Of a DNA stretch of 64,000 nucleotides, positions 1 through 12,898 are shown piece after piece. The stretch comes from Nageia nagi. Taxonomy: Eukaryota > Pinophyta. The notes under the pieces are model-generated. The model was not told the origin of the DNA, ran no database searches, and saw only the letters and a program-made list of their open reading frames with translations. The position numbers were made by a program, and so were the translations under genes. Position 1 is the stretch's first letter. Each line of letters starts with the position of its first letter. Location of the stretch: assembly GCA_050084985.1 (NCBI GenBank), contig JBITNC010000002.1, positions 18,724,001 through 18,788,000 of the forward strand. The letters run 5' to 3'.

Positions 1-2552
1 GGGTGTATTTTATCAAAAACAAAGATGAAGCATTTGATTGTTTTAAGGAATTCAAATTATTTATTTAGAAGCAAAGTGGGCATAGTGTGAAGTGTTTGAG
101 AAGTGATAGAGGATGGGGGAATATAGTAGCAATGAATTTTTTAAGTTTTGCAAGGAGAATGGCATTAGAAGATACCTTACTTATCCCTACATAAAATAAC
201 AAAATGGTGTAGTGGAAAGGAAAAATAGGACTCTTCTTGAGATGGCAAGAAGAATGATGCAAAGTAAGAAGTTGCCCAACATTTATTAGGCTGAAGTAAT
301 AAGGATAGTAGTATACATTTTGAACTAGTCTCCTATAAGATGAAGCTTGGTTTGAAAGAAAACCAAATTTGGAACACTTGAGAGTGCTTGGGTGTCTTAC
401 ATATGTGCACATCAATGATGAAAAGAGGAGGAAGTTGGATGCAAAAACTAATCCTTTTGTGTTTATAGGATATTGTGAGCATTGAAAAGCCTACAAATTC
501 TATAATCCCAAGAGCCACAAAATAATTGTGTCAAGAGATGCAATTTTTGATGAAAGGGGAGAGTATAGTAATACAAAATTACAATAGAGTGTGCTTGAAA
601 AAGAGAATTTGGAGAGGAAAGAAATAGAAAAAGAGCATCCTAATCATATTGTGAGAAAGAAAATTGAAGAACAACCATGAAGTGTTAGAGCTCCTAGCTC
701 ACCAAGACGATCTAGCCCCACTAAACCACCAAGATTTGTAAGTGCATCAAGTTCACCCAATGCAATATTGTTGAATCAAGGAAAAAAAGGTAAGAGATGC
801 TTGAAAGATCATCCAAAAAGTCAAATTATAGATGGCAACACCATGAGGAGAATCACAAGAAGCCAAACCCAAGAAATACAAAATTTAGTTGCAAGATTGG
901 AGAGCATACAAATTTATGGAGATGAAGACAATGGATAGCCCAAAGGTGAAATGGTAAACTATGCACTTTATCCTATTTCAATATTTGTTCTTGTTTCAAA
1001 TAGTACTATTATTGAGCCATCTTGTTATGAATAAGCTTATTCTAATGATGTTTGGATGCAATCTATAGAAGAGTAGATTGATGCTATTGAGAGGAATGAC
1101 ACTTGGGAACTTTGTGAGTTTCCCAAAGGTAAGAAAGTAATTGGTCCAAAATGGATGTACAAAAAAACTATACAAGAGTGATGGAAGTATTGAAAGAAAC
1201 AAAAAAAGGCTAGTGGAAAAATGAATCACTCAGTAGTATGGAGTGGATTTTAGAAAAACATTTGCACTAGTTGCAAGGTAAAACATAATTAGATTGGTTA
1301 TTTTATTGGTTGCAAGAAAAAGTTGGAAAGTCAAAAATATGGATGCAAAAAGTGCATTTTTAAATGGATACATCAGTGAAGAGGTGTATGTAGCACATCC
1401 TCAACATTTTGAGGTTCTTGAAAAAGAATACCATGTATATAAGTTCAAAAGGGCACTATATTGTTTGAAGTAAGCTCCAAGAGCTTGGTATACAAGAATC
1501 AATGGATACTTAAAATGTGTGGATTTTCAAATAAGTGTAATTGAACATACCTTGTATTTTAAGAAAAAAATGTATTGATATTTTGATTGTTTACTTGTAT
1601 GTATATAATTTGATCTTCATGGGTAGTAATAATAAATAAAATGAGGATTTCAAAACTCAAATTATGGCTAAGTTTGGAATGAAGGATGTTGGTTTGATGA
1701 GCTACTTTCTTGGCTTGGAGGTGTATCAAACACAGGATGAAATGTTTTGTCTCGATCTAAATATGCAAGATATATATCAAAAAAATTAAAAATGCATAAT
1801 ATTACACATGTTACAACATCTACAGCTCATGAAGAACATCTTTGTAAGGAAGATAGAGAACAAAAAGTGAATAAGAAAGAATATATAAGCATTGTTGGAA
1901 GCCTTATATTTCTCATAAATACAAAACTAGATTTGCAATTTAGTGTATATTTGGTTGCAAGATACATTAGCGATCCATAAATTGTACACCTCAAACTAGC
2001 AAAGAGAATATTGATATATGTGAAGGTAACAGTAAACTATGGAATACATTATACATGTAATTTCAAGCTCCAACTCACATGTTTTAGCTATAGTGACTGG
2101 ATCAATGATTTGGATGTTAGAAAGAGTGCAAGTGGGAATTGTTTCTCTCTTGGATCAGGTTTGATATCATGGATCTCTAGAAAATAATCCATTATAGCTC
2201 TTTCAAGTACTAAAGCTCAATATGTAGCAGTAACAAGTGCTTCAACACAAGCACTATGGTTGAGGAAGGTGTTGAAGGAGATTGAAGAGTAGCAAACTCA
2301 AATAATAATAATTTTTTGTGACAACCAAAGTGCCATCAAGTTTGTATAAAACCTTTTCCATCATTCTATAATAAATCACTTTGATTTGAAGACTCATTTC
2401 ATCTAGGACTTGGTGGAGAAGGTGATAGTGAAATTGAGGTATTTTCCAACACAAGATCAATTGGCAAATATATTCACAAAATCAATTGCAAAATCTCAAT
2501 TTGTGTCATTAAGAGACATTATTGTTGATTCTCTTATCAACAAGGGGGAGTA
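1..2552 (+). mobile_element. Ty1/copia pol relic (integrase end, RT, RNase H)
   Basis: This is a broken copia polyprotein with no intact frame. Around 190-240 it reads like the integrase motif NGVVERKNRT (here the G-V-V stretch is partly lost, followed by ERKNRTLLEMARRM). RT begins near 1050 (IDAIERNDTWELC, then GKKVIGPKWMYKK). The RT active-site box near 1600 reads LYVYNLIFMG where copia normally has LYVDDLIFTG. A 77-codon open piece at 1747-1980 is the RT tail (SKYAR, SIVGSL, ARYISDP). RNase H follows at about 2080-2480 (SASGNCFSLGSGLISWISRK, ALSSTKAQY, CDNQSAIKF, NIFTKSIAKSQF). Many stops replace glutamine codons, for example CLK*APRAWY near 1470. It cannot be active. The 5' part lies left of the window. 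Family assignment is firm; the clade is not resolved. Confidence 0.93.
2541..2551 (+). other. Polypurine tract of the copia element
   Basis: The run AAGGGGGAG lies directly after the RNase H C-terminus and one or two bases before a TG that starts the LTR. Position and composition fit the plus-strand primer of a copia element. Confidence 0.8.
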
Positions 2553-3019
2553 TGAAGATATTGAAAACCTCAAGACAACTTGAAGCATCAAAATTGGATA
2601 AAATTTGTCATCTCTATTTTGAGTGTTTGTTCTCTATCTACAAACTAGTATGTTGTAGGCCAGTTAGTCTAGCCCTAATAGGCCCATCAGTTAGTCTTAG
2701 CCAACTATTCATATAACTAGTAGTATTTAAGGTGTATTTCATTTTTTAGTATTTTGGTACTTCATTTCATCTTCTTGGTTTGTTCTAGCTTGTAAGTTGA
2801 AGGGTAAAGGTCACCTATGACCTCTATTATGTACAATAATGTAATTATAAGTAGTTAGGTGATGTGTATGTGTGAAATTAATTCTTAATAAACATTTGTG
2901 TGTGTTATGCAAATTTGCAGAGTTCCATTATTGAGTGTGTTTCACAATTTGAGTTTCAAAGTTGAATTGTTGTGCAATTCACTTAATTTGAAATTGTTAA
3001 ATAACTTTATTTCCCAACA
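2553..3019 (+). repeat. 3' LTR of the copia element
   Basis: It starts TGAAGATATTG immediately after the polypurine tract and ends TTTCCCAACA, giving TG...CA ends and a length of about 467 bp. Copia-type protease sequence of a different element, in the opposite orientation, begins at the next base, which fixes the right edge. A TATTTAAGG motif near 2726 could be its TATA-like element. The 5' LTR is outside the window, so no LTR-to-LTR comparison is possible. Confidence 0.75.
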
Positions 3020-4138
3020 CTTAACAAATTATGTTGAAGTTTGGTAGTATAATAAATATCATTTATATTCTTTGTTCCTTCCTTGTTTACCACATCCATG
3101 GCACCCAAACTTTCAACTTGCAATGTGCTATTATCACCAATTTTGATTTTTGATTTGAAGTAGTCATCAACTTAAGCAAATAGCTCACTTTTACTAGTCA
3201 TATGATTGGATGCTCTCAAATCAAGTAGCCATGTCTCTTGCATGCTTGAATTAGTCTTACCAAATATCAAAATAAATTTGCATCTCATAATGCCCAAATA
3301 TATTTAATAGTAACATTGCTTGTTAGATTTATCATTGGCCTTAGTTTGTTGGTGTTTTTGGTCTCTTCCATTGCTTCTCCCTTAACCTTTACCTTAATTA
3401 GCCCCTCTTCTTCCTCTTCCTCTTCCTTTTCCTTGGCATCTTCTATGAATAATAAAATTGGCTTCCCCTTATTTGAATGCAAAAGCCTTATCATCACCAC
3501 CTCCAAATCTTGAAGATGATGAATCTTGTAGTCTCTCTTCATGGGACATCAGTGACCAAACAAGTTGATCAAAAGTGATAGTAGCAAGATTTTTTCTCTC
3601 TTTAATAATGATTGCAACATAGTTCCATTTTGGAAGAAGAGATATCAAACATTTCTTTGCAACCATATTATTTTTGATTATTTCTCCAAGTGTATTTATT
3701 TTGTTTGACACAAGATTACACTCTAACATAATAGTCACCAAACTTCTCATCATCTTACATCTTGAGATTTTCAAAATTTCTCTTGAGAGTTTGAATTCTC
3801 ACATGCTTTAGTTGATCAATACCTTGGTATCCATCCTTCAAATCCTTCCATGCATCTTTGGTTGATTTACATGAATATATCCTTGCAAATATGCTCTTAT
3901 ATTAGGCCATTTGAAGGTGATACAAGGCATACTAGTTCTTCTTTTATTCTTCCTTTCTTGAGGTCTTATCGAACCCTTACAAAACATTCCAATCAATTGG
4001 CTCTACATAGCCATCTTCAACAATCTCCCAAAATCCTTTTCCAATGAGTAAGGTATTCATTTTGATAGACCAATGCTCATAATCCTCTCCATAAAACTTA
4101 AGAATTGATCATGAGAAATTACTGCCATTTGAAGCCAT
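3020..4138 (-). mobile_element. Second copia relic: gag and start of protease
   Basis: Read on the minus strand it starts at an ATG (4136-4138) with MASNGSNFS, then FYGEDYEHWSIKM. The UBN2/gag core at 3774-3469 includes SLLPKWNYVA, TFDQLVWSLMSHEERL. An E/K-rich linker follows (3470-3390). A protease-region piece ends with TTKLQHNLL exactly at 3020, where the conserved HNLLS box is cut by the first element's LTR. Frameshifts and stops are frequent. The rest of its pol should lie left of the window beyond the inserted element. A G-rich/E-rich simple stretch (TCTTCC repeats on the plus strand, 3405-3435) may be a local expansion. Ty1/copia is certain; function is lost. Confidence 0.85.
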
Positions 4139-4769
4139 TCTCCAATGCTCAAATGCAAAAAACTTGGAAATGAAACTTGAAGATGCTTGATAAGTCTCTT
4201 TACAATTCTCCCACTCTAACCCAAATGGACTTAATAGCTTTGAAATATATGATAATAATGGAAAATAATAGCGATGATTTTGCTAAAATGTATAAAAATT
4301 CGTATTTTTAAAATTTTAATTTTGTTGAATTGCAGGCCTGTACTTCCACTTGGTAGCCATAATTTTATTATATTTAATGTTATATTAATTTATAGTATAT
4401 CCATAAAAACCAAATGTGTTTTGGCACATGTAGCCTTGAATTTATAGGAATAAAATGGGTTTTGGCCCATGTAGACTTGAAGTTATTAAAAGTGTCATTT
4501 ATTTCTAGAAAATAGTCATGGTATATAACTTAATTGTGATAATTTACAGATACCACATTAAAAAATAAACTATTTTTCTAATTTTATTTGGGTTAAGTTT
4601 ATTAGTTTATTTAATTAGAAAACAACATGGTTTCAACTACAAATCCATAAACTCCAAATGCTATGTTTGATAACAGAAATACATCCACAAGTTATCCCAT
4701 TCAAAAATGTATTTTTATTAATTTTTAAATATCATGATTAGTTTCTTACTTTATTTGAAGACAAGCCAT
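4139..4769. other. AT-rich stretch upstream of the minus-strand gag
   Basis: By position this could hold the leader and 5' LTR of the minus-strand copia element. No clear LTR end or tRNA-iMet primer binding site was found, and no gene is visible. Confidence 0.4.
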
Positions 4770-5088
4770 GTTGAAACATTGGATAGGGTTCTAATGATGT
4801 TGAAACATTCAACATGGCTTGATCTATGTTGAAATATTTGACACAAGTGAAGCCATGTCAAAATAGTTAATAGGGATCAAGCCATGTTAAAATATTTGAT
4901 AGGGCTCAAGCTATGTCTAGACATTCAACAGGGCTAAAGCAATGTTTAAATATTCAAAACGTATTAGGAAATATCAAAATATTCAATAAGGAAAAATCCA
5001 TATCAAAATATTTGATAGGGGTAAATCCATATCAAAATATTCAATAGGGCTTAAGCCATATCAAACATTTGACATGACTAAAGCTCTT
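4770..5088. repeat. Minisatellite: 11 tandem units of 29 bp
   Basis: Eleven consecutive units, each exactly 29 bp long with no indels, run head to tail. The approximate unit is ATCAAAATATTYGATAGGG followed by NTNAAGCCAT. Units differ by many substitutions, while length is fixed. A partial, weaker unit ends at 4769 (AAGCCAT). There are no spacers, so this is a tandem repeat and not a CRISPR array. 29 is not a multiple of three, so it is not a peptide repeat. Confidence 0.9.
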
Positions 5089-7107
5089 TTATGTGTGAAT
5101 TTCTAACATACATTTATATTATCCTTTGTAAAAAAAAAATCTACCTTAAGAAAATTTTAAGGAAACTAGTCTTATTATTAATTTTAAATTAAAATTATAG
5201 TATTGGTGAACTATTTAAAGTTGAATCACAAACTAAGGTTTTCTCTCTTTAAAAAAATAAAGTATACATATACTTATTGAATAGTGTATTCTCTTTGAAA
5301 TATGCTTAATTATTGAAGATAACTAATACTTTTGTAGGTTAAGTATACATGCATATGAGATGCAATAGTTTATCAAAATATAGTTTTTAAATTATTGTAC
5401 AAAAATTTCAATAACTAATTTACATTTGATTAAGTTATTTTTGGATATAATCATTAATTTAAATTTTTCATGATTTTTTAAAAATATATAGCCATAATTT
5501 TATAAATTTTCATATTTGTTAAAAATATATAGCCAAAAAAACTTGAAATAGTTTTTCATATATAGTCAATTATCTATATCCCAAGATTCCACATAACCAT
5601 AAGTTTATATAGCAACTTATAAGATGGTCTCTTATTTTCTACCCTGATGATCATATTAAATGTTATTTTTATACTTATGATGCTTAAATTTTTGGGTTTT
5701 AGTAGTATACGTATCGTTCAATCAAATAGTTTTATCGATGCTGATAATATATTCACTATTAATAAATTTCAATAAGAAGTAATAGTTTTTCTATCTTTAT
5801 CCACTAGCGTTATCATTTGGGTCCCTTTATTTATATTATTATTAATAAAGGTTTCAATTATATTCTATCTCACTAAACTTCCTTTAGTATAGTAAAAAAT
5901 ATTCCTCTTGTCAATAATCATCCTTAATTACTAAATGTAACCCTTATGTATGAGTCTTTATAGAAGAAATAATTTTCAAATAAGTAATTCAATTCCTAAT
6001 GTTTTTTATCAAGCTTGTAACCAATAATAAAATGATATAAGGCTATCTATTAGTGTCATCAATTATAATGGAAATGGATCCATATAGGATAGATATTTTG
6101 ATTCCTTAGCATTCCTTTTGTATTTCTAAGCTCCTCCTTAGATCATTGAAAATAAGTTATCTAGTGTGTAGAATCAAAATGATCTATTTAGGCTTCTAAT
6201 AAATTATATCTACTAGTAAATTCCATCTTATATTAATACCATCTCACCTACAACTAGCATATTTTGCTTCTTTCCAAGGCCTATTATCAATGTTTAGAAA
6301 AGTTGTGATTTTCTATAATCATTTTCTTCTCTAGGTTTTATATTTTATAGAGCCACTTTGGACATTTGCTAACTTCTTGAACAATCTAAGAAATTGGTAT
6401 ATTATATTGTAGTCATCAAGTTAAGATTTATACTAAATGTATTGTTCAAGCTATTAAAGGTGATGAGCTTCAAAAATTATTGTTAGTTATCGTATTAATT
6501 ATGATTTTCAATATGATCAATTAGCTTGGAAGAGTATGTGTTTCCCTTCTTTTCTTGTCACCACTATGCCTATAATGATAAATGAGCTTTTTGTTATTCA
6601 AAGTATTTGGTAAGCCTTGGAATTGATCAAATGATGGTTTCTCTAAAAAAAAGGATTATTTAGGGAATGGGCTATTAAATAATTCTCTTAAGATTTGGTT
6701 CTCCACTAATTTAAGTCTATAAAGAATCCTCTTTTCTCAAGTTCCTTGGGTTCATACTAAGAAATTCTCAAGGGATATACATAGTGATTGGTTTTTTTAC
6801 TTCAGTCTACTATGAACAAAATATTTATGTTAATAAAATCTTAAGTTTACATTCAATCTTGTTATTTCATTCAAACAATAAAAGAAAATGTATTATCCAT
6901 CAAGCTACACAACATCAAATACCTCACTTAGAAACCTTGGTGGAAACAATAATGCTTATTGCATACCAATTCTTAATTATAAATCCAAATTTGGTTATGT
7001 ATGGCTCTCCCATATCTTCACGTGGTTGAAAACTTGAATAACCAATATAATATCTTTTCATTTAAAAATAATATAGACTTCTTATTTAAAATCCAAACAT
7101 GCATTTT
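5089..7107. other. AT-rich intergenic sequence, no clear gene
   Basis: No intact frame was found. Short plus-strand stretches around 6500-6780 (LAWKSMCFPS and following) faintly recall the region after RT in plant LINEs, but too many stops and mismatches remain for a call. Confidence 0.5.
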
Positions 7108-7460
7108 TTTGTGGGGATTATGTTTTGTGATGATATTTTTATTGACAAAAATATTCAATACCTTACAACATCTTAGCTTTTCTACAACTCTCCAAAACTA
7201 TATCACCCTCCAAAACTATCTTAAACATCTATTTTGATGTTGCATCATGTTTTAGATCTTCTTATGAACAAAAATCTTCAGTAACTTAAAAGATCTTACC
7301 TTTTCTATCACTCTTTAAAACTATCTTAATCATCTATTTTGATGTTGCATCATGTTTTATGATCTTCTTATGAACAAAAATCTTCAATAACTTAAAAAGA
7401 TCTTACCTTTTCTATCACTCTCCAAAACTATCTTAATCATCTATTTTGAAGTTGCATCAA
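7108..7460. repeat. Tandem repeat, unit about 105-107 bp
   Basis: CATCTATTTTGATGTTGCAT starts at 7226 and 7331, with a related start (CATCTATTTTGAAGTTGCAT) at 7438. Between them recur CTTATGAACAAAAATCTTCA and ACCTTTTCTATCACTCT. A more degenerate unit precedes them (from about 7108). No coding potential is shared between units. Confidence 0.85.
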
Positions 7461-7549
7461 AGTTCAAGATGCTTTAAGGTGATATTTTCATACTTTCAAG
7501 CTTTCATACTTATTCCCAAAAATTTCAATTACTTGACCTGGATATACTT

Positions 7550-8600
7550 ACTACCATGAACTTCAAGTAGTCCACCCCTGCATACATCCAGTGTTCCTAG
7601 TTTTAGGCATACCAACGTGCATGAATATTTTTGTACATATCCCAACAGACTACCGGAAAGCCTCTTTATCGTCTCTAACGAATATGAAAACTTCTCTTCT
7701 CGTTCCTTCCTTTATTGACTGAATGTAGCTGACAATACCAGTTTTCGTTAAAAAGTATTTCGTCGCCCTTAAACGACGTAGGCATGCCTGATATCATAAC
7801 CACATTAAACAGTACTACAAATCTTCCTACGTAGCGTGTGTTCTGTCAAAGAGGGTGTTATATATATATATATGAGTAGTTGCAACAACAATATAGACTC
7901 CATCAGAAGCAGCAACTACACAAGGAAGTGCCAAGTCATGAAAAATGTGTCAAAATTTTAGTGTTTCAACGAAACTGCGCAACAGCTAACCTCGGAATTA
8001 CGTAGAACGCTTTACACTGTGGCATATTATTTAATACAACCATAATACACTTCCATACGCATCCGAGTTAAGCAGGTTCGGTGTTAACTTTTCTGGAACA
8101 TTCTTACTCTTAACTACTTCTGCATGTGTCAAAACCTTCACGTTATCCAGGCAACAACAATACTGCAATAATTTATTACACCTTCTCAACTACAAAAAGA
8201 AGAATCTAGTTTTTACACTCAAAGTATCACAAATTGCTTTTTGGGTGATGAATTGTATACATCGTCACGCATGGCTCCAATTGACCAAGCTTGGTGCCAC
8301 CAAACTCGGACAGTTTTTGAATATAAGCACGGGCTTTCGATGTGACAATACGATTGATAGAGTTGGTGTGTTTTATAGATTTAATATGTGGATTTGTTTA
8401 GAATGGAAGAGGGAATGCAAAATTTGGTGTGGGATATGATGAGCCAATAAATATTGATAGTGCAAATCCATATGTTAGTTTCGTTAACGCTCTCTGGTGT
8501 AATAATGAAAGCTGGTGATGAAATACAATCTTTGCAGAAAAGGCAAATCACAAACAGGCTCCATCATTTTCACTTCAGCCCGCTCAGGCTTAAAGATTAG
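7550..8600. other. CpG-retaining island with unassigned open frames
   Basis: This kilobase differs from its surroundings: CpG dinucleotides are common (for example CGTCGCCCTTAAACGACG near 7761) and GC is visibly higher. The only comparable stretch in the window surrounds the MYB gene. A plus-strand frame is open from 8035 to the TGA at 8437-8439 (134 codons between stops, internal ATG at 8245). On the minus strand a 36-residue ATG frame runs 7785-7675, about 75 bases downstream of a minus-strand TATATATATATAA at 7860-7876. Another minus frame near 8190-8040 is open for about 50 codons. None of these peptides was recognised. It could be a decayed gene, a non-coding transcript with promoter, or a recently inserted element. 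Confidence 0.5.
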
Positions 8601-11600
8601 ATTGAGAATTTGACAAATAAATACCTAGAGTTTAAATTATGCAACTTATAGTTTTAAAAAAATATTATATCAATTAAAATATAATATATTGTTTTAATGG
8701 ATGAATAAGCACATTCCTCAAGATACATTATCCAACAAAAACTAGAGGTTAGACATGCTTCATATAAGTAATCATGGGCGTTACAACTTATCACATTTAG
8801 CAAGACTCTTAATGTTCAAGATTGATAGATTTTTCCAAGATTAATCTCATTCAGTTTGAAGCTTGATCCTTATTATTCTCCCTAAGAAATGTCTATTGTA
8901 AGAGTAGCAACTTGTGTTGGTGCACTTATGGGTTGTCTAGGATCTTCATTCAATTGTAACATGGAGAGAGGGATCGCGGGTGCCTAGGGGAGCCAAGGGT
9001 TTGCTAACAATGTAGGGAGCATATTTTGATGATCAATCAACTCTTGTAAGTGGATAAATCTCATTTCCACTTTGTTCATCTATACTGAAGTATGTAATAT
9101 CACAAATAATCTATTAATAACATTTTAAATTGGAAAAAAAGACATTTATTTCTATAGTGAAAAGAAAACATTGATCATGAAGGGGTATCAAACATTAAAA
9201 ATTGTTGGAGGGAGGGGAGGTGGATCTCCTAGGATAATTTGCTATCACTTTGTGATAAAGGACTAGAAAGGGGAACAGAACCAAATATTGCTTGATTACT
9301 AAAAAAAGTGATGAAAATTTTTATTTCATGGAAGAGTAGGTGCAAAGGAGTGCAAATCCAAATATTGCTAAGTTGCTTACCAAGTGATCTACATCTTGAT
9401 GATGTAAACTCTAGGAAACTAATACTTGTTTAGGTTCAAGGTAAGTAGATAAGGTCAAGTGTGAAAATGACAAGCCCAAATATACTTGAGTGAAGAGAGG
9501 CTCCAATGAGGATTTAGCTTTTCAAAAGTCGATAAATATGGTGAGAGCCACTCATAGCTAAATACAACCTTGTAATTAAGAAAGGATATCGCTAAATACC
9601 ATCTATAATCCTTCACCTAAGGATGTATGGAGAGCAAACAATCTCTTGAAACATATAATTACATATGCTTCATTTAACTACCTCAAATATTTTCTCAATG
9701 ATACATGTAAAGTTTAAACCTAGACTGTACATATGATAATCCCTAGTCTACCTAACAAATAAGTTGACTATTATATAGATACCAGTCTTATGAAAATTTT
9801 GTACATATAAGTAGGAGATTTGGGAAAAAGGGAGTCCTTATATAGTCAACATGGGTGACCACTAGAGTTTCATATATTTGATGGAAATCCCTTACCATGA
9901 ATAGTTTTTTTTACTAAACCCATAGTTTGATTATTTTCCCAGGTTACCAAATGCATGGCTAAATGATAAAAGAATCATAAATTTTAATGGTAACCAAGAC
10001 ACTAAGAGTGGAGGGGAAATCCATACCTTTGCTTCTTTATACCTATGATAAGAGCTTGAAGTAATACAATATCATACCAAAAATTTATTGGATCCCTCAC
10101 CTTTAATACTTTTGAACATTCCTTTATCATACAAGGTCATGAATTTATGTTTTCAATCACAAAGACTCATTATTGCATTCTTTTTAGGTAAATACTAGTG
10201 TTCTTAACTTACAATGTGAAAGATAAAGTTAAAGGTAGAATTTACCTTTAGAAAATCTCTAAGCCACTTTTTGAACTTTTAATAGCAAGCTTCGAATGGG
10301 ACCTAATATCATAAGGCTTAGTAATAAGGACTACATAGTCTTAGTAAGATTTATGAACCATGAAACACAGTTTACAAATTTTAAATTGTAAAAACTCAAA
10401 TAATCTTCTATCACATCAAATTGATAAAAAATAAATACATGGAGATGTGACTTGTTATTTCATTTTCCATGCTAATTTTTGTACTCATTAAGGACTCTTC
10501 AACTTCATCTTCCATGACTTGTAGAATATCACTAATATTTTAATCCTAAAATATGTAAATATTAAATACAACACTTCTATATACTTATGTTATACCTAAA
10601 TTAATTAATATTTGAAACTAGTTTTAATCCTTACAAATTAGGTTTCCAACATTTATCCCTTAATCAAAAGATATGAAGAATAGAAATGAACATAAAAATA
10701 TATATATGAAGGTATGTAAAATATGCTTTACCAACAAAAAAAATAATATTCTCAAAAGGTCGACATATTGAGTTAAGCCTATATTCCCTCCTTAATCTAA
10801 AGTGGTAAAAAATATCACAACATAAATCATCTTCACAAGAGCATTGACAAAAATAATCACCATCCAAATAAGAAGAGTAGTGGATGACATCAAAGGATGA
10901 TGAAGTGCAACCAAGTCTCCTCTTAGAAAGTATGAATTTTTTTTTTCATTATGGTACATTCTAAGAAAGTTAAAAGCTCCATAAGTAGAATTTTCAAACC
11001 AATCAAATACAAATATCTCTTAAATGAACAAAATAAGATGTGGAAAAAAATATTCATCATCATGAATACTATAATAATGCACAAAATGAAATACATATTA
11101 ATTCTCATGTATATAGGATCCTCAAATATGTAGACACCTAAAAATTACACTTTTTGAAATAATGAATTATTAGCATTGTACATGGTTAATTCATGGTTTT
11201 ATTTACTATATGGTTTTAACCCCATTGCAAAATATTCAAAATATTATTAAAATATTTAAAAAAGCTAATAATTCCCTAAAAGAGCTATAATTCACTTAAA
11301 TGTACAAAAAATGCATTAATACACTCAAAAGCTAAATAAATATGCAAAAAGGTATATTTCTAGATAACAAACTTAAGTTATGGGTGGCTATATATGTCAA
11401 TGTAAAATAAGAATTCCCTCCTTCTTGCTCATTTTATCACTTATGCTATTATGATTATTCCTCTCATTTTTCTCCAAGACTGCTCAAGCTAGTGTTTCAA
11501 GGGTTTCAAGCTTTTGAGATGTTTAATTTCTACCATCAATTGCTCATAGGCTTCACTCTAGATTTACTTGGGTAATATTCTTATGATGGAATTTAGATTA

Positions 11601-12898
11601 TATTGCTATATTTTATATTTGATTTCAGGATTGAAGAGGAATTCACCATGGAAATGACAAGGAGTTGAAGAATTGTATCCTTTTTATTATTGTGTGCATT
11701 CAGCATACTTGTTAGGTTAAAATCATACTAAATTGCATATAGAATTACATTCTTTATATTTTTTATTTATTAATTTGATAAATATATGATTAAAATCTAA
11801 TCTAAACTTTGTGGCTATCTTTGGATCCTCTTGAATCTAAAGAATTTAGGTTTCTTTATTTGATTTAGGGTTTCAAGGTTACAAATTTGGATTATAATAT
11901 AATTGCTCAATTTATTTGATAGATCTAAAGGGTTAGATTCAATATTTGTTTCAAATTTAAGATATTGGAATATGCATCTTTGCACAATAGGCATTTTTAT
12001 ATTCTACTCCTTTATTGAATTATAGGTAGAGGGATTACATTGCAATTTGTGGTGAGGAAAATTACCTAATTTAACTTGCTTGAGTGCCTTAAGGGGCTCA
12101 AGTTGGAGGCTTTTGTGCATCTTGGTTTGCATTTAGGATTTTAGATTTTATATATCTATAGCTTGAAGGCTTCATTTGAAAATCTATAAGCATTTTATTA
12201 CATTCTTGACCATACTTTCTATGTTTAATTGCATATCTTATGCAAATTTAAAATTCTTATGGTATTTGACATACATGTGTTGGATCCAAGAGGATAAGAA
12301 TTTGGGGTGTACATTAATTGATGAAAGTAATGTGAACATAGTTCTTTGATTAGATTTTGCATTTAAGGAGTTTTTGAATTTCCTTCCAAACCCTCTTTCT
12401 TATCTTTTCGTATTTTACCCTTATAAGATTAATAAAAACCATAATTCTCACAATCTAAAGAGTAAATTTGAGTGAGTTTTGGATAAATCAATTTGCAGAT
12501 GGATCAAATCAGATATAAGAAGTTTGAGGAAGAATATTTAATTTTTGAAAAAACATGATACCCCCTATATATACTACTAAATGTGCTTGCATTTGTAAAT
12601 AGAGAACACTTTATTGTACAATTCATTAGGCCTAAATGTGGGATCTCCCATGTTTACTACTAAACGTAAACATATTTATGAATTGAGAGTTAATTTTGTA
12701 TGAGTTTGATAAACTAAAATAGGCGCTAGAATTCATTTGTAAATAGAGAGCTTATTTTCTTATACTTGTTCTAGTATAAAACATGGTACCCCTTGCATTT
12801 GAAAATAGTGAGCTAGTGTTTTAGGCTTGATCAATGATTTATTGCATTAGACATGTAAATTTTGGATCTTATAGCCTCATATTCACTTATAATACTAT
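8601..12898. other. AT-rich sequence with a possible LTR start at 11129
   Basis: No coding domain was recognised. TGTAGACACCTAAAAATT at 11129 resembles starts of plant Ty3/gypsy LTRs (TGTRGACACC), but no right end, primer site or second copy was found here. Around 12545-12800 short phrases recur (TTTGTAAATAGAGA, CATGGTACCCC), suggesting local internal repetition. Confidence 0.35.

Noticed and set aside
3316-3513. Plus-strand ORF with poly-serine
   Set aside because: Shadow of the minus-strand copia gag/linker (E/K-rich).
4770-5088. 29-bp repeats as a CRISPR array
   Set aside because: Units are contiguous without spacers, are strongly diverged, and the context is a plant nuclear genome.
6480-6790. 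LINE C-terminal region (LAWKSMCFPS...)
   Set aside because: The resemblance covers only a few residues and the frame breaks repeatedly. No RT was found upstream.
8060-8090. 5S rRNA-like sequence (TCCGAGTTAAGCAGGTTCGG)
   Set aside because: Only about 20 bases resemble the 5S internal control region, with indels. The rest of a 5S gene is absent on both sides.
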